NCBI RefSeq assembly: GCF_014270105.1
Contig: NZ_JACNMF010000003.1
Coordinates: forward strand, 186,001 to 250,000
Length of the DNA stretch: 64,000 nucleotides
From: Hyunsoonleella aquatilis
GTDB lineage: Bacteria; Bacteroidota; Bacteroidia; Flavobacteriales; Flavobacteriaceae
Direction of reading: 5' to 3'
Below the pieces are notes generated by a model. It searched no databases, was not told the origin of the DNA, and saw nothing but the letters and a program-made list of their open reading frames with translations. The position numbers and the translations under genes are program-made. Of this stretch, positions 1 to 9,959 are shown piece by piece (the first letter of the stretch is position 1; each line of letters starts with the position of its first letter).

Positions 1-93
1 ATTGAAAGTTCTGGTTTTACTGCTGGAGTTTACATCGTTAAGGCTTTTTCAGATATTAATAAAGAATACTATACTAAACTTGTCATAAAATAG
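1..93 (+). CDS. C-terminal end of a T9SS-secreted protein (5' part outside window)
   Basis: Frame 1 is open from the first base to a TAG at 91-93 and encodes 30 residues. The pattern, SGFTAGVYIVKA followed by a terminal TKLVIK, matches the end of the T9SS type A sorting domains on the next three genes. It is therefore the tail of a secreted protein whose body lies upstream. Only 16 bases separate it from the next start codon, so it is probably co-transcribed with the two BNR_4 genes. Its catalytic identity cannot be seen. Confidence 0.8.
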   Translation: MESSGFTAGVYIVKAFSDINKEYYTKLVIK

Positions 94-109
94 ACATCAA
101 CAAAACATT

Positions 110-2524
110 ATGAAATTAAGAGAGATTTTATTACTGATTTTGACAATATTACCTGTAATCTCAAATGCTCAGGTAGTATTTGAAAAAGAAGTTAAAATTA
201 CAGACATAGCCCTACATTTTGATGGTGTAAAAGTGACCTCAGAGGATGCTCCAAACTCAACTTCAGGTTACGATTACGCTTTTGGCCCTCAAATATCAGC
301 TCATGGAGATTGCATATTTACTTATAAGCATTTTGTTTTTATGACTTGGTATAAAGGCGGTAAGGCTAACAGGAACATGATGCTAACACGTTACAATACG
401 GAAACAGGAAGTATGAAAACTATTGAGTTCCCCCACAGGCATACTGGTTGGCGTAATGTTTGGTATATTGGGGAATCTCATAACACAATTGGTATAGGAG
501 TTAGTCCTTTGGATGGGACCATTCATTTACTTTTTGATATGCATGCCTATACTAGAACTAGACCTTCTGATGGAAGTTTGAGTGATGATTATTTCAGGTA
601 TTCATATTCAAAAAAAAATGCAGCTGAAGTTCCTGATAATGAATTTACGCTGGATCAATTTATAAAAGACAGCAATGACGATTACACGCATCTTAGTTTA
701 AACGGTGTAGAAAATCATGGTGCGTTTTCAGAATTTACATATCCTCAGTTTTTTTTAAATACTCAAGGAGATTTGTTTTTTTCTATGAGAAAAGGATCAA
801 GTCCTAATGGAGGTTATCATTTTGCTAAATATGATGCTAATACATCTACTTGGTCAAATTTTATAAAATTTGCAGATAAAAATGCAAAAAATTTTGGTGA
901 ACCATACAATTGGGGAATGTATGGTAGATTACAATTTGTTGGAGGGAAAATAGGTATTGGTTTTCAGAAAAGGTCATCAAATACCAACGATAGATACTTG
1001 TATCAAAATGGGTTTTATTTTGCATATTCTGATGACCAAAGTGGACAAACTGGATGGAAAAACTATCAAGGAGAAAGCTTTACAACACCACTTCGTGATG
1101 CAGATAAAATTTTAGTCTATGAACCTGGAGATTTAGTAACAACTACCAAAAAAAATCAAGTATACATGGTTGGTAGTTTTGACTGGACAATTACAGACAG
1201 AGGTGATGTACATATTATAGGTAGAGTAAGAGATGATGAAAATAATATTACTAAAAATGTGCATACTTTTAAAAAAGCTGGAGATACAGAATTTACTACC
1301 TCTACCGACTTTATAGGAGGGAATCGTTTATTTACCTCTGGAAACAATATTTATATGATTAGATTAAATTCAGGTAGAATTTATATAGAACAATCTTTGG
1401 GAGGTACTAATAACTTTAGAAAAGTTTATGAAGCAACTTCAGGGAAACAATTTAGTCATGGTAGAGCTTATGTAAGTAATGGTAAGCTCTATTATTATAT
1501 GATGGAACAATCTACTGGAGATCAAAGGCCATTGTATTTGCATATCATAGATTTAGGTATAGACAATAGTCCATTTCAAGTATCTTTAATATCTCCTGTA
1601 AATGATGAGAGTTATGAAGTAGATAAACCGTTAGAAATTTCAGCTGAAGCATTTAATGATAATGGCAGCATTTCTAAAGTGGAATTTCTTATTAATAATC
1701 AAGTGATTGAAGAAGATTCAACAAGTCCATATACCATAAATTACACACCAGAAACAGAAGGAACATATACTATAAAAGCAATTGCTTATGATGAAAATAA
1801 TGCATCAGTTTCATCTCAAGAAATTAATATAGAAGTTTTTAGACGAAATGCTAATGATTTATCAGGTGATATTTATAGAATTAAAAATTTGGCTACTGGT
1901 AAATATTTAACATCTTCAGGTTCAAGTATCATAACAAGTGATTCCGGAGAAGGCTCAGACAAAGAATGGCAATTTGTAAAGGCTGAAGTTGCGGGGTTCG
2001 ATTATTATAACATAGATAGCGAAGTAAAAGGAACTATAAGGTTTAAAGGAGGGTCGGCAGGTGAATTGGTAAGCACCAATTTTGGAGCCCCTAATCAAGC
2101 GGTAGATAAAATATGGACTATTATTGTTAACGGTGATGGTAGTTTTAGTTTTGAGACAAAAAATCTTAATAGGTATTTATATCATGAGGCGGACGGTACA
2201 GTAATGCATTCTACTAAAACAGATGATAGAAGCAAATGGATGGCGGAGTCCACTACTTTAAGTGTTGATGAAAATGATTTACAAACCTCTTCTGTCAAAA
2301 TATTCCCCAATCCTGCACAAGATAAATTTACGATTGTATTTGAGGGTTTAAATAGAGCTACCGTAACTATTAGTAATATTTTAGGTAAAGTAATTTATTC
2401 AAAGATTACTGAAAAAGACCGAATAGAGTTGTCTAAAACAGAAGGCTTTTCTTCAGGACTGTACATTGTTCAAGTGAAGGGGCTTAATGGGGCAATTGTA
2501 AATAAGAAGCTCGTTGTTAAATAG
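110..2524 (+). CDS. Secreted BNR_4 beta-propeller enzyme (rhamnose-uronate lyase/hydrolase superfamily) with ricin-like trefoil and T9SS tail
   Basis: This 804-residue protein has a signal peptide (about 1-20, cut before QVVF) and a BNR_4-type seven-bladed propeller (about 21-480). An Ig-like domain follows (about 486-578), then a ricin-type beta-trefoil (about 583-720, with YNIDS and DDRSKW motifs) and a T9SS sorting domain (about 728-804). Visible propeller motifs are AHGDC, the DGTIHLLFDMH blade and TYPQFF. Known enzymes in the BNR_4 superfamily are GH145 rhamnosidases, PL42 Rha-GlcA lyases and PL24/PL25 ulvan lyases, all of which cut bonds between rhamnose and uronic acid. Lyase and hydrolase cannot be told apart by eye. 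The gene is in an operon with the tail upstream and the larger homologue 12 bases downstream. Confidence 0.75.
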   Translation: MKLREILLLILTILPVISNAQVVFEKEVKITDIALHFDGVKVTSEDAPNSTSGYDYAFGPQISAHGDCIFTYKHFVFMTWYKGGKANRNMMLTRYNTETGSMKTIEFPHRHTGWRNVWYIGESHNTIGIGVSPLDGTIHLLFDMHAYTRTRPSDGSLSDDYFRYSYSKKNAAEVPDNEFTLDQFIKDSNDDYTHLSLNGVENHGAFSEFTYPQFFLNTQGDLFFSMRKGSSPNGGYHFAKYDANTSTWSNFIKFADKNAKNFGEPYNWGMYGRLQFVGGKIGIGFQKRSSNTNDRYLYQNGFYFAYSDDQSGQTGWKNYQGESFTTPLRDADKILVYEPGDLVTTTKKNQVYMVGSFDWTITDRGDVHIIGRVRDDENNITKNVHTFKKAGDTEFTTSTDFIGGNRLFTSGNNIYMIRLNSGRIYIEQSLGGTNNFRKVYEATSGKQFSHGRAYVSNGKLYYYMMEQSTGDQRPLYLHIIDLGIDNSPFQVSLISPVNDESYEVDKPLEISAEAFNDNGSISKVEFLINNQVIEEDSTSPYTINYTPETEGTYTIKAIAYDENNASVSSQEINIEVFRRNANDLSGDIYRIKNLATGKYLTSSGSSIITSDSGEGSDKEWQFVKAEVAGFDYYNIDSEVKGTIRFKGGSAGELVSTNFGAPNQAVDKIWTIIVNGDGSFSFETKNLNRYLYHEADGTVMHSTKTDDRSKWMAESTTLSVDENDLQTSSVKIFPNPAQDKFTIVFEGLNRATVTISNILGKVIYSKITEKDRIELSKTEGFSSGLYIVQVKGLNGAIVNKKLVVK

Positions 2525-2536
2525 ATAAAATAAATT

Positions 2537-5500
2537 ATGAATACGGTTTCAAAATTATCCTATATGATAAATGGATGGAAAGTTTTTGGCTTGTTGATTA
2601 TTATAAGCTCAATAAATGTAACTGCACAAGTTACTTTTATAGAAAATACAGTCGTTACCAACGAAGCCTTATACTTCTGGAAAGCCGATGATCCAAAACC
2701 TTACCATTATGGGGCAAGTATAAACCCTCATGGAAATTGTATGAAAGTATCCAATGGTTATGTGTTTTATACTTGGTACCGAGGTGGGTGGGCAGACCGT
2801 ACGTTAATGGTGTCTCGAAAGAAAATAGGCGAGGGGAACTGGGTTCACGTCGCATTACCTGCTAAAATGAGTTTGGTAGGGGGCAAAGGAGATACCCATT
2901 TAACCACAAACATTGGAATTTGTCCTATTGATGGGACTGTGCATTTAATGTTCGACCATCATAACGAAGATTTAAACTATATCAGGTCCAAAAAGAATAT
3001 AGCATACGGTCCTGATAGTGATTTTACGGCGGCCAACTTTCTTCCCCAGCAAGATTACCTAATCCCAGGGAAAAAAGTAACTGGTGTTACCTACCCGGAT
3101 CTGTTTAATAACGACCTAGGAGAAATGTATTTTGAAAGACGATTGGGGTCTGCCGTTGGAGGTGATATCATAATGACTTATTATAATGGCGACACTTGGT
3201 CTAATGAAGTCAAAATTATCCAGGGAAGAGGGGCTGAAGTAACCCAGGGAGAGCGTAATTTTTGCTATGGGAGTGCTTATTTTCTAAATGGGAAGTTTTA
3301 CTATACCTATTCACCAAGATGGGCGGAATCGCCAACAAGATTGAACGAGGGTGTTTATGTGATGGAGTTGGGTTCGCGTATGGACAGTCAGGCGACTACT
3401 TTAGATGGAAAAAGTTACCCATTGCCCATTATAGACCATGCGCCCTTTATTATCGCTGATCCCCGTAGCGTGCCGGATAATGCAGGTTGGGCAGGAGGAC
3501 CGCAACTAGCCATTTCCCCTAAAAATGATATATATCTGTATCAAAAACCTAAAGGCACAAATGCTTATAATTACCTCAGAAAACAAAACGAAACAGAATT
3601 TACTGAGGATAGAAACAAAGGATCTTTAGGGGTGTTTTATGGTAATCGTATGTATAAATTTAATCTATCCGGAGGTAATTTTGTCATCACGAGTGCGTTG
3701 GCGGGAACTTATGATTGGCGCGAGGATTACAGAACGAGCGTTGGAATAAATGATAGAAAGAGTATAACCATTATGGATGATGGGACTATTGCCGTGGTAT
3801 TTAGTGAAGCCGTAAATAGTGCTACCGTACCAATTCACTGCTTTGTGTTTCAATTGACCAAAGAGGAATATACATCGCAAACCATAAGTTTTGATCCCAT
3901 TTCAGATAAGACCGAGGGTGATGCAAATTTTGCATTAAGTGCAACTGCAAGTTCTGGGTTACCAGTATCTTACAGGTCTTCAGATACCAGTATTGCCCGT
4001 ATTGTGAATGGAAACGAAGTACAAATTATGGGTGCGGGCTCGTGCGATATTGTTGCAAGTCAAAAAGGCAACGGTACTTATGATGAGGCTGCAGAGGTGT
4101 CTCAAACTTTAGTGGTAAATGCCAATGCTTCAAAGTCAAATCAAATTATTACGTTCAGTTTAAATCCAAATACATATACTTGGGGAAACCCAGACCAAGA
4201 GTTGAACGCCACAGTAAGTTCTGGTTTGCCGGTGCAATATGAAAGTACAAATACAGATGTTGCCATTATTGTAGATGGAAAAATACAAGTAAAGCGTTCA
4301 GGAACAACAACCATAAACGCGTTACAGCCTGGCGATCCTACCTATAATGCGGCACCTATTGTTGGTCATGAATATACAGTGCCAATACGCCAACAGGTTA
4401 TTAATTTTGAGGCCATTACCGCGGTTACCTCAGGAGATCCGGCTTTTAATTTAGATGCAACAAGTAATAACCCAGATGCAAACCTCAGATTTCTTTGCCC
4501 AAATAATCAGGTAGCTGTGGTTTGGGATGACCAAGTACGGCAGATTTTAGGAGCGGGTACTGCTACAATAACAGTTTCTGATACAGGAAATGATTATTTT
4601 ACGTCTGCACAAGCTTCTCGAACAATAACCGTTAATCCTAAAACTCATCAAATACCTTCAACAATTGAGGCTGAGTATTACACTTCAAAAAGTGGTGTAA
4701 ATGTAACTAGATGGAGTAATACAGTATTTTATCTGAATTCGTGGAATGTCAATGATTTTGCAGAATACACTATAAACGTGCCTGAAGATGGTACCTACGA
4801 GATTGAGGTCTTTGCGGCATCCCCTGGGAGCACTAAAAAACTTAAGATAATGAATGGGGCAACACAACTAGCCTCTGTGTCACTTACCAAAACCCCTAAT
4901 TTAACAAACTTTAAAGGGACTAAAGTGAATGTTATGCTTCAAAAAGGGGTGCAGAATATTAAGGTTGTAGGAGAGGTAGGTGGTTTCAATTACGACAAAA
5001 TGAAAATCTCGGGAGGGCCTGGTGGCGGTGGTGGAGGTGATGATGAAGGTGTTTACAAACTAGTAAATGTTGCAACCGGAAAATATCTGGGTGCCGGTGG
5101 AAATTCTGCAGGACCTGTAATTATGCATGATACCGGGGAAACGACGGACAGAAAATGGACTTTTGTTAAAGTAAACTTTGAGGGGGCCGACTATTATAAT
5201 ATTGATAGTCAGCAGAATGGTATATTACGTGCTACAGGTCAAAACTTTACCGCTGGTGCTTATCTCGTAGTAAGTACAACTAAAGAGCCACCTGCAACCA
5301 CTGGACATACCGATAAAATATGGACCATACATTACGATGAGTTTGAAGACACTTATAGGTTTGAGGCCAAAAGCAACGGCAGGTTTTTATATCATGATAC
5401 TGATGGTAATTGTTATAACTATATTGTTGACGAAACCGATGAGAGAAGCCAGTGGCAAGTTGTGGGTACTGGCGGGCCATTGCTAAGTGCAAAAAATAAC

Positions 5501-5746
5501 GAATTAAAAATTCCTTCTTTAAAGGTGTATCCAAACCCAGCGCAAGATAAATTTACAATAGCATTTAAAAACATAAATGTTGCAAAAGTTGCTATTTACA
5601 ATATTTTGGGTAAGGTAGTATATGAGAAATTCACTAAGAACTACGACAAGCTTGAAGTTGATAACGATTTTGAATCAGGTGTTTACTTAGTGAAAACCTT
5701 TTCTGAAGACAACCGTGTGTTTCATTCCAAGTTGATTGTAAAATAA
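2537..5746 (+). CDS. Large secreted BNR_4 propeller enzyme with Ig-like repeats, CBM6-like module, trefoil and T9SS tail
   Basis: This 1069-residue protein is a divergent paralogue of the gene before it. Order: signal peptide (about 1-30), BNR_4 propeller (about 31-450; NPHGNC, GDTHLTTNIGICPIDGTVHL, TYPDLF), three Ig-like repeats (about 453-705, each around a SGLPV or similar strand), a CBM6-like jelly roll starting at IEAEYY (about 708-825), a Gly-rich linker, a ricin-like trefoil (about 840-985) and a T9SS domain (about 995-1069). The expected role is surface or extracellular cleavage of rhamnose-uronic acid bonds in the polymer, with two glycan-binding modules holding the substrate. The propeller assignment is firm. 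Exact activity (PL24/25/42 or GH145 type) is inferred from the superfamily only. Confidence 0.75.
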   Translation: MNTVSKLSYMINGWKVFGLLIIISSINVTAQVTFIENTVVTNEALYFWKADDPKPYHYGASINPHGNCMKVSNGYVFYTWYRGGWADRTLMVSRKKIGEGNWVHVALPAKMSLVGGKGDTHLTTNIGICPIDGTVHLMFDHHNEDLNYIRSKKNIAYGPDSDFTAANFLPQQDYLIPGKKVTGVTYPDLFNNDLGEMYFERRLGSAVGGDIIMTYYNGDTWSNEVKIIQGRGAEVTQGERNFCYGSAYFLNGKFYYTYSPRWAESPTRLNEGVYVMELGSRMDSQATTLDGKSYPLPIIDHAPFIIADPRSVPDNAGWAGGPQLAISPKNDIYLYQKPKGTNAYNYLRKQNETEFTEDRNKGSLGVFYGNRMYKFNLSGGNFVITSALAGTYDWREDYRTSVGINDRKSITIMDDGTIAVVFSEAVNSATVPIHCFVFQLTKEEYTSQTISFDPISDKTEGDANFALSATASSGLPVSYRSSDTSIARIVNGNEVQIMGAGSCDIVASQKGNGTYDEAAEVSQTLVVNANASKSNQIITFSLNPNTYTWGNPDQELNATVSSGLPVQYESTNTDVAIIVDGKIQVKRSGTTTINALQPGDPTYNAAPIVGHEYTVPIRQQVINFEAITAVTSGDPAFNLDATSNNPDANLRFLCPNNQVAVVWDDQVRQILGAGTATITVSDTGNDYFTSAQASRTITVNPKTHQIPSTIEAEYYTSKSGVNVTRWSNTVFYLNSWNVNDFAEYTINVPEDGTYEIEVFAASPGSTKKLKIMNGATQLASVSLTKTPNLTNFKGTKVNVMLQKGVQNIKVVGEVGGFNYDKMKISGGPGGGGGGDDEGVYKLVNVATGKYLGAGGNSAGPVIMHDTGETTDRKWTFVKVNFEGADYYNIDSQQNGILRATGQNFTAGAYLVVSTTKEPPATTGHTDKIWTIHYDEFEDTYRFEAKSNGRFLYHDTDGNCYNYIVDETDERSQWQVVGTGGPLLSAKNNELKIPSLKVYPNPAQDKFTIAFKNINVAKVAIYNILGKVVYEKFTKNYDKLEVDNDFESGVYLVKTFSEDNRVFHSKLIVK

Positions 5747-5830
5747 CTTTTTATCATTAGCTAACGTTTGGTTGTTGTAACTCGATGATTTTGATGAAAA
5801 TCCGACGGGTACAGCAAATTCATGACAGTT

Positions 5831-5875
5831 CAGGACAGCGCAGGATAGTCTATTGCGCTATATTTAATAAATTTA
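5831..5875 (+). promoter_or_regulatory. Regulon promoter P1 (paired CAGGAY boxes plus -7 box)
   Basis: CAGGAC at 5831 and CAGGAT at 5841 are 10 bp apart. A -7-like TAAATTTA begins at 5868, exactly 27 bp after the second box starts. The start codon of the next gene is 53 bp beyond the -7 box. This is the clearest paired example of the architecture shared by eleven promoters in the window. Confidence 0.78.
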
Positions 5876-5920
5876 CATGCTATTTAATTAAAAATCAGCA
5901 AATTAAATATTAATACTGCT

Positions 5921-7903
5921 ATGAAAAAAATTACTTTTAAATCCATCTTATTTTTAGTTTTAGCGTTATGCTCAATGAGTATAACAGCGCAAGGCGTACT
6001 CCCTTCTAGTGACACTTTCAGATTGAGAAATGTGGAAACAGGGTTATTTTTAACCGATGCAGGTGCGAGCGCACAACCTGTTACCATGACGAATTTAGAT
6101 GAAGACGATATAAGTACCCATTGGACGTTTATAGAAAGTGGGGCATTTTATAATATAGATAATAAGGATGGCAGTGCTGGGATATTGCGTGCTCCAGGAA
6201 TGGGTGGTCCAGGTGGGCCTTATGTAGTTTTAAGTACTGGTACAACAACAAGTTCTGGCGATAAAATATGGACGATAGAACATAACGCAACCGATGATAC
6301 TTATAGATTTCAATCTGGCACAAGTAGTAGATACATGTATCACGAGCTAGATGGAACCGTAACCCATATTCCAGTTGCTGCAACAGACGACAGAAGCAAT
6401 TGGGAACTCGTTCCTTATGTACAAGATGAGGTAGAGCCAGCTCCAGATGAAGATACAAATCCAGATTTATCCTGTCCATCCTCAGATGAATTTAGAAATG
6501 CTACAAGAACATCATCAGATTTACTAAACCCAGTTAATGTAGGCACTATTGATGATCGTACTTGTTATGCAGATTACTCAGAATTTGATCTTTATGGAAA
6601 AACTTGGGGCGTTTATAATATTACAGATGGTTCAAATCATTTGGATACAAATGGTTTGCAGCCTAGAATAGAACGTTCCTTACCTAGATCCCAAGAAACA
6701 GGTGTTGGGAGTTACGCAAGGTTTACAGGAACATTTAGGATTTTAGAAGTAGGTGAAACAGGTAATTCTAATACAGAAGGTACCTATATAGCGCAAGCCA
6801 AAGGAAAGCATGATTTAAATCTTGAACCGGGGGGATCTCCAGATCCGGCAATTTGTTTGTTTTTGGCTAAGCCTGTTATGGGCACAGGAATAAACGCTGG
6901 TAAACAAGTGGCATTTGATATTTATGCCGAGCGTATCACAGTACGTGGTGGAGAAGGCCCTGATAGGGAAGAAGAATTCATAGTTACTGTAGATAAAGAT
7001 GAGGAAATTGACTTTGTATTAGATGTAGGTTTCGCAGAAGATCCAACCGATCCTACCAAGAAAATCCACTATTGTAATGCTTCATTTAATGGAATCGAAG
7101 AAAATTGGAATATTCCAAACCCTGAAGCAGGACTAGAATCCGGTATTAGATACGGCGTATATAGAGTTAGAGGTGGTAGAGCACAAACGAGATGGGCCAA
7201 TACAACGTACCAGAAGGTAGAAGTTGTGGATTCAGGAAATGCTCCGGATGGTATTTATAGATTCAAAAATCTAGCTACAGGCAAGTATTTAAGGGATGCA
7301 GGTGATGGTTCAATTATAGCAAGTGATTCTGGTGTGGGTTCAGACAAAGAATGGCAATTTGTAGCGGTTCCAGGTACTAGTTATTATAATATTGATAGCC
7401 AGGGCCCCAGAAAAATTATAAGACATACAGGTGCTTTTCAGTTGGTTGGCACCAATATTTCAGCACCAAATGGTACTAATGATAAGTTGTGGGATGTTAT
7501 TCTTAACGGAGATGGGAGCTATAGTTTTGAAGCCATTGCTAAGAATGGAAGATTGTTATACCATGATGTAGACAATTCTATGGTAATTTCCACCAATACA
7601 GATGACAGAAGTAAATGGATTTTAGAATCTACAACTTTAAGTAGTTCTGGTCCAGAATTAAAAACCTCTTCAATAAAAATATACCCTAATCCAGCGAACG
7701 ACAGGTTTACAATTGCATTTAAAAACATAAGCAATATTGAGGGTGTAGAAATTTATAGCATTTTAGGAAAACGCGTTTATCAAAATGAGTTCAATGGAAG
7801 TGATTTGGTGGTTGAAAGCGCTAATTTTAAAGCAGGTGTTTACTTAGTAAAAGCTCTGGCAGATGATAATAAAGTGTATCATACAAAACTGGTTATTGAA
7901 TAG
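5921..7903 (+). CDS. Secreted putative beta-jelly-roll polysaccharide lyase flanked by two ricin-like trefoils, T9SS
   Basis: This 660-residue protein has a signal peptide (about 1-23), a ricin-like trefoil (about 27-165), a central domain (about 180-430), a second trefoil (about 445-580) and a T9SS sorting domain (about 590-660). The central domain starts at a CPSSDEF motif and ends with a [12 protein letters not shown] strand. It has the length and strand pattern of jelly-roll lyases such as PL7, and the context makes PL28 (ulvan lyase) the leading guess. I cannot confirm the family by eye. The trefoils are closely similar to those of the two preceding proteins, which points to a common binding target. 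The gene is monocistronic: it has its own promoter P1 and a strong terminator after it. Confidence 0.55.
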   Translation: MKKITFKSILFLVLALCSMSITAQGVLPSSDTFRLRNVETGLFLTDAGASAQPVTMTNLDEDDISTHWTFIESGAFYNIDNKDGSAGILRAPGMGGPGGPYVVLSTGTTTSSGDKIWTIEHNATDDTYRFQSGTSSRYMYHELDGTVTHIPVAATDDRSNWELVPYVQDEVEPAPDEDTNPDLSCPSSDEFRNATRTSSDLLNPVNVGTIDDRTCYADYSEFDLYGKTWGVYNITDGSNHLDTNGLQPRIERSLPRSQETGVGSYARFTGTFRILEVGETGNSNTEGTYIAQAKGKHDLNLEPGGSPDPAICLFLAKPVMGTGINAGKQVAFDIYAERITVRGGEGPDREEEFIVTVDKDEEIDFVLDVGFAEDPTDPTKKIHYCNASFNGIEENWNIPNPEAGLESGIRYGVYRVRGGRAQTRWANTTYQKVEVVDSGNAPDGIYRFKNLATGKYLRDAGDGSIIASDSGVGSDKEWQFVAVPGTSYYNIDSQGPRKIIRHTGAFQLVGTNISAPNGTNDKLWDVILNGDGSYSFEAIAKNGRLLYHDVDNSMVISTNTDDRSKWILESTTLSSSGPELKTSSIKIYPNPANDRFTIAFKNISNIEGVEIYSILGKRVYQNEFNGSDLVVESANFKAGVYLVKALADDNKVYHTKLVIE

Positions 7904-7932
7904 AATAAAATTAGAGCTATAAGAAGTTATAG

Positions 7933-7968
7933 AAAAGCCAGAAACAAATTTGTTTCTGGCTTTTTTTA
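7933..7968 (+). terminator. Rho-independent terminator after the trefoil/lyase gene
   Basis: A perfect inverted repeat (arms AAAAGCCAGAAACAAA and its complement, almost no loop) spans 7933-7964 and runs into a T-rich tract. It lies 30 bases after the stop codon and separates that gene from promoter P2. Confidence 0.85.
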
Positions 7969-7977
7969 TTTTGTAAA

Positions 7978-8022
7978 CAGGACAAAACAGGATGGTTTAT
8001 AAAGGGTATCTTTTTAAATTTC
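7978..8022 (+). promoter_or_regulatory. Regulon promoter P2
   Basis: CAGGAC at 7978, CAGGAT at 7988 (10 bp apart) and TAAATTTC at 8015 (27 bp after the second box) form the shared architecture. The ATG of the Tat-exported enzyme is 30 bp after the -7 box start. Confidence 0.78.
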
Positions 8023-8044
8023 ATGAAGCATAAAAATATACTAA

Positions 8045-9958
8045 ATGAAACGACGCAACTTTATACAGTTATCTACACTAGCAGGTGCTGGTTTATCATT
8101 GCCAATGGCAGGATTACTAAATGCCTGTGAAAGCCATCCAGAACACTCTTTAGAATTTAAAAACCTAATCACAAGTTTGTTAAAAGATTGGAGTGATGGC
8201 ATGTTAAAAGTACAAATTAACAATCCGTCAAATTTAGAGGAACATGGTGCTTTAGGTTGCCCTTCGTGTTCCCATATTCACGGGCGATGTATGGATGCTG
8301 TTTATCCTTTTCTGTTTATGGCGGACAAAACTGGCGATGAAAAGTATATAGAAGGTGCTAAATTGGTAATGCTTTGGGCAGAAAATAATGTCTCGCAGGA
8401 AGATGGCTCATGGACCGTTATCAAAAATCCAAAATCATGGAAAGGCATTACCGTGTTTGGAGCCATCGCGTTAGCAGAAGCTCTGCATTACCATGGTCAT
8501 GTTTTAGACGAAGCAACACGTAAGGCGTGGACAGAACGATTAGATAAAGCTGGACAATACATTTATGATACATTTACAATAGACTTTACTAATATTAACT
8601 ATCCAGGAACAGCAGTTTACGGGCTTAATTTGATAGGCAATGTTTTAAATAGAGATGATTTTAAAGCCAAGGGTAAAACATTAGCTTCTCAAGTAAAAGC
8701 CTATTTTACACCAAACGAAGGCTTGTTATTTGGAGAGTGCAAAAAAAGTTCCAGCAAATTAAGCGAAAAAGGGTTGCATGGCGTAGATTTAGGATATAAT
8801 GTAGAGGAAACCTTAAATAGCTTGGTCATGTATGCGCTTAAGGAAAAGGATGATGAACTTTTACAAATCTTAACTAAATCTTTAAATAGTCATTTAGAAT
8901 TTATGTTACCAGACGGTGCTTGGGATAACAGTTGGGGTAACCGCATGTACAAGTGGAGTTATTGGGGAAGTAGAACTTGTGATGGGAGCCAACCAGCATT
9001 TGGAATGATGGCACATATAAATCCTGCATTTGGAACAGCGGCCGTAAAAAATACAGAATTATTGCAACGATGTACAGCAGACGGTTTAATTCATGGAGGC
9101 CCTGGTTTTATCGAAGCTGAAATTCCTCCCTGCGTACACCATACGTTTACACATGCTAAACCTTTGGCCGCATTGTTAGACCATTGGGATCATTTGCCAG
9201 AAATTAATAAAAATTCGGCATTACCCAGAACAACAGCAGACGGTGTAAAACATTTTAAAGATTTAGATGTGTTTTTGTTTGCAAGAGGAGATTGGAGAGG
9301 AACTGTAAGTGCTTATGATGCAGAATACCATTATAAAGATGACTATCGTCAAGCTTCAGGTGCCGCTATAGGCGTTTTATATCATAATAGAGTTGGTTTG
9401 TTATGTGCCGCCAGTATGGCGCAATATTATTTAGTAGAGAAAAACAATCAGCAACCGCAACCGGGTAAGGATATTTGTTTAACACCCCGTATTGAAACGT
9501 TTAAGGATGATGTCTGGTTCACTAACTTATACGATTTACCTGCAACTGTGACTTCAAAAGATGAAAACGGAACTATAGAGTTGATGGCAGATGTAAAACT
9601 TAAAAACGGTGATAGAAAGACAGTTGAAGGGACTGCTTCAAACTTTGATATTATTTATAAAAGTAATGCAGATCAAACAAATATCCTTGTAAAAACAGAT
9701 GAGAAAATTACAGCACCAACAGCATTTGTTTTGCCCATAGTTTCTCCAAACAATGAAGCGGTAACCCATATCAGCGAAACTGAAATTACGATTCAAAAGC
9801 CTGAAGGATTAGTAACAATTAAAGCCAACGCACCAATTAAAATGAAAGAAATTGAAGGTGAAAGAACCTTTAATATGGTCCCGGGGGTAGAGGCTTTACC
9901 GTTTGAAATCTTTTTTGAAGAAACAAATGAGTTAGAAATAACACTATTAGTAAGTTAA
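8045..9958 (+). CDS. Tat-exported lipoprotein, probable (alpha/alpha)6-toroid polysaccharide lyase or hydrolase
   Basis: This 637-residue protein begins with a twin-arginine motif (KRRNFIQL) and a lipobox ending at Cys28 (LLNAC), so it is probably folded before export and lipid-anchored. Residues about 40-390 are helix-rich with aromatic repeats typical of an (alpha/alpha)6 toroid. They include a striking Cys/His cluster near residue 75 (CPSC followed by HGRC) and a conserved-looking NYPGTAVYG stretch. The C-terminal 230 residues look like a beta-sandwich. This layout resembles heparinase II/III-type lyases, but no named family is recognised with confidence. The gene has its own promoter (P2) and is convergent with the AraC gene, with one base between their stops. 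In a rhamnose/uronate PUL a lyase role is plausible. Confidence 0.5.
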   Translation: MKRRNFIQLSTLAGAGLSLPMAGLLNACESHPEHSLEFKNLITSLLKDWSDGMLKVQINNPSNLEEHGALGCPSCSHIHGRCMDAVYPFLFMADKTGDEKYIEGAKLVMLWAENNVSQEDGSWTVIKNPKSWKGITVFGAIALAEALHYHGHVLDEATRKAWTERLDKAGQYIYDTFTIDFTNINYPGTAVYGLNLIGNVLNRDDFKAKGKTLASQVKAYFTPNEGLLFGECKKSSSKLSEKGLHGVDLGYNVEETLNSLVMYALKEKDDELLQILTKSLNSHLEFMLPDGAWDNSWGNRMYKWSYWGSRTCDGSQPAFGMMAHINPAFGTAAVKNTELLQRCTADGLIHGGPGFIEAEIPPCVHHTFTHAKPLAALLDHWDHLPEINKNSALPRTTADGVKHFKDLDVFLFARGDWRGTVSAYDAEYHYKDDYRQASGAAIGVLYHNRVGLLCAASMAQYYLVEKNNQQPQPGKDICLTPRIETFKDDVWFTNLYDLPATVTSKDENGTIELMADVKLKNGDRKTVEGTASNFDIIYKSNADQTNILVKTDEKITAPTAFVLPIVSPNNEAVTHISETEITIQKPEGLVTIKANAPIKMKEIEGERTFNMVPGVEALPFEIFFEETNELEITLLVS

Positions 9959-9959
9959 C

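Noticed and set aside
6129-6479. 116-codon minus-strand ORF over the first trefoil
   Set aside because: It overlaps a well-supported secreted protein in another frame and shows no protein family features.
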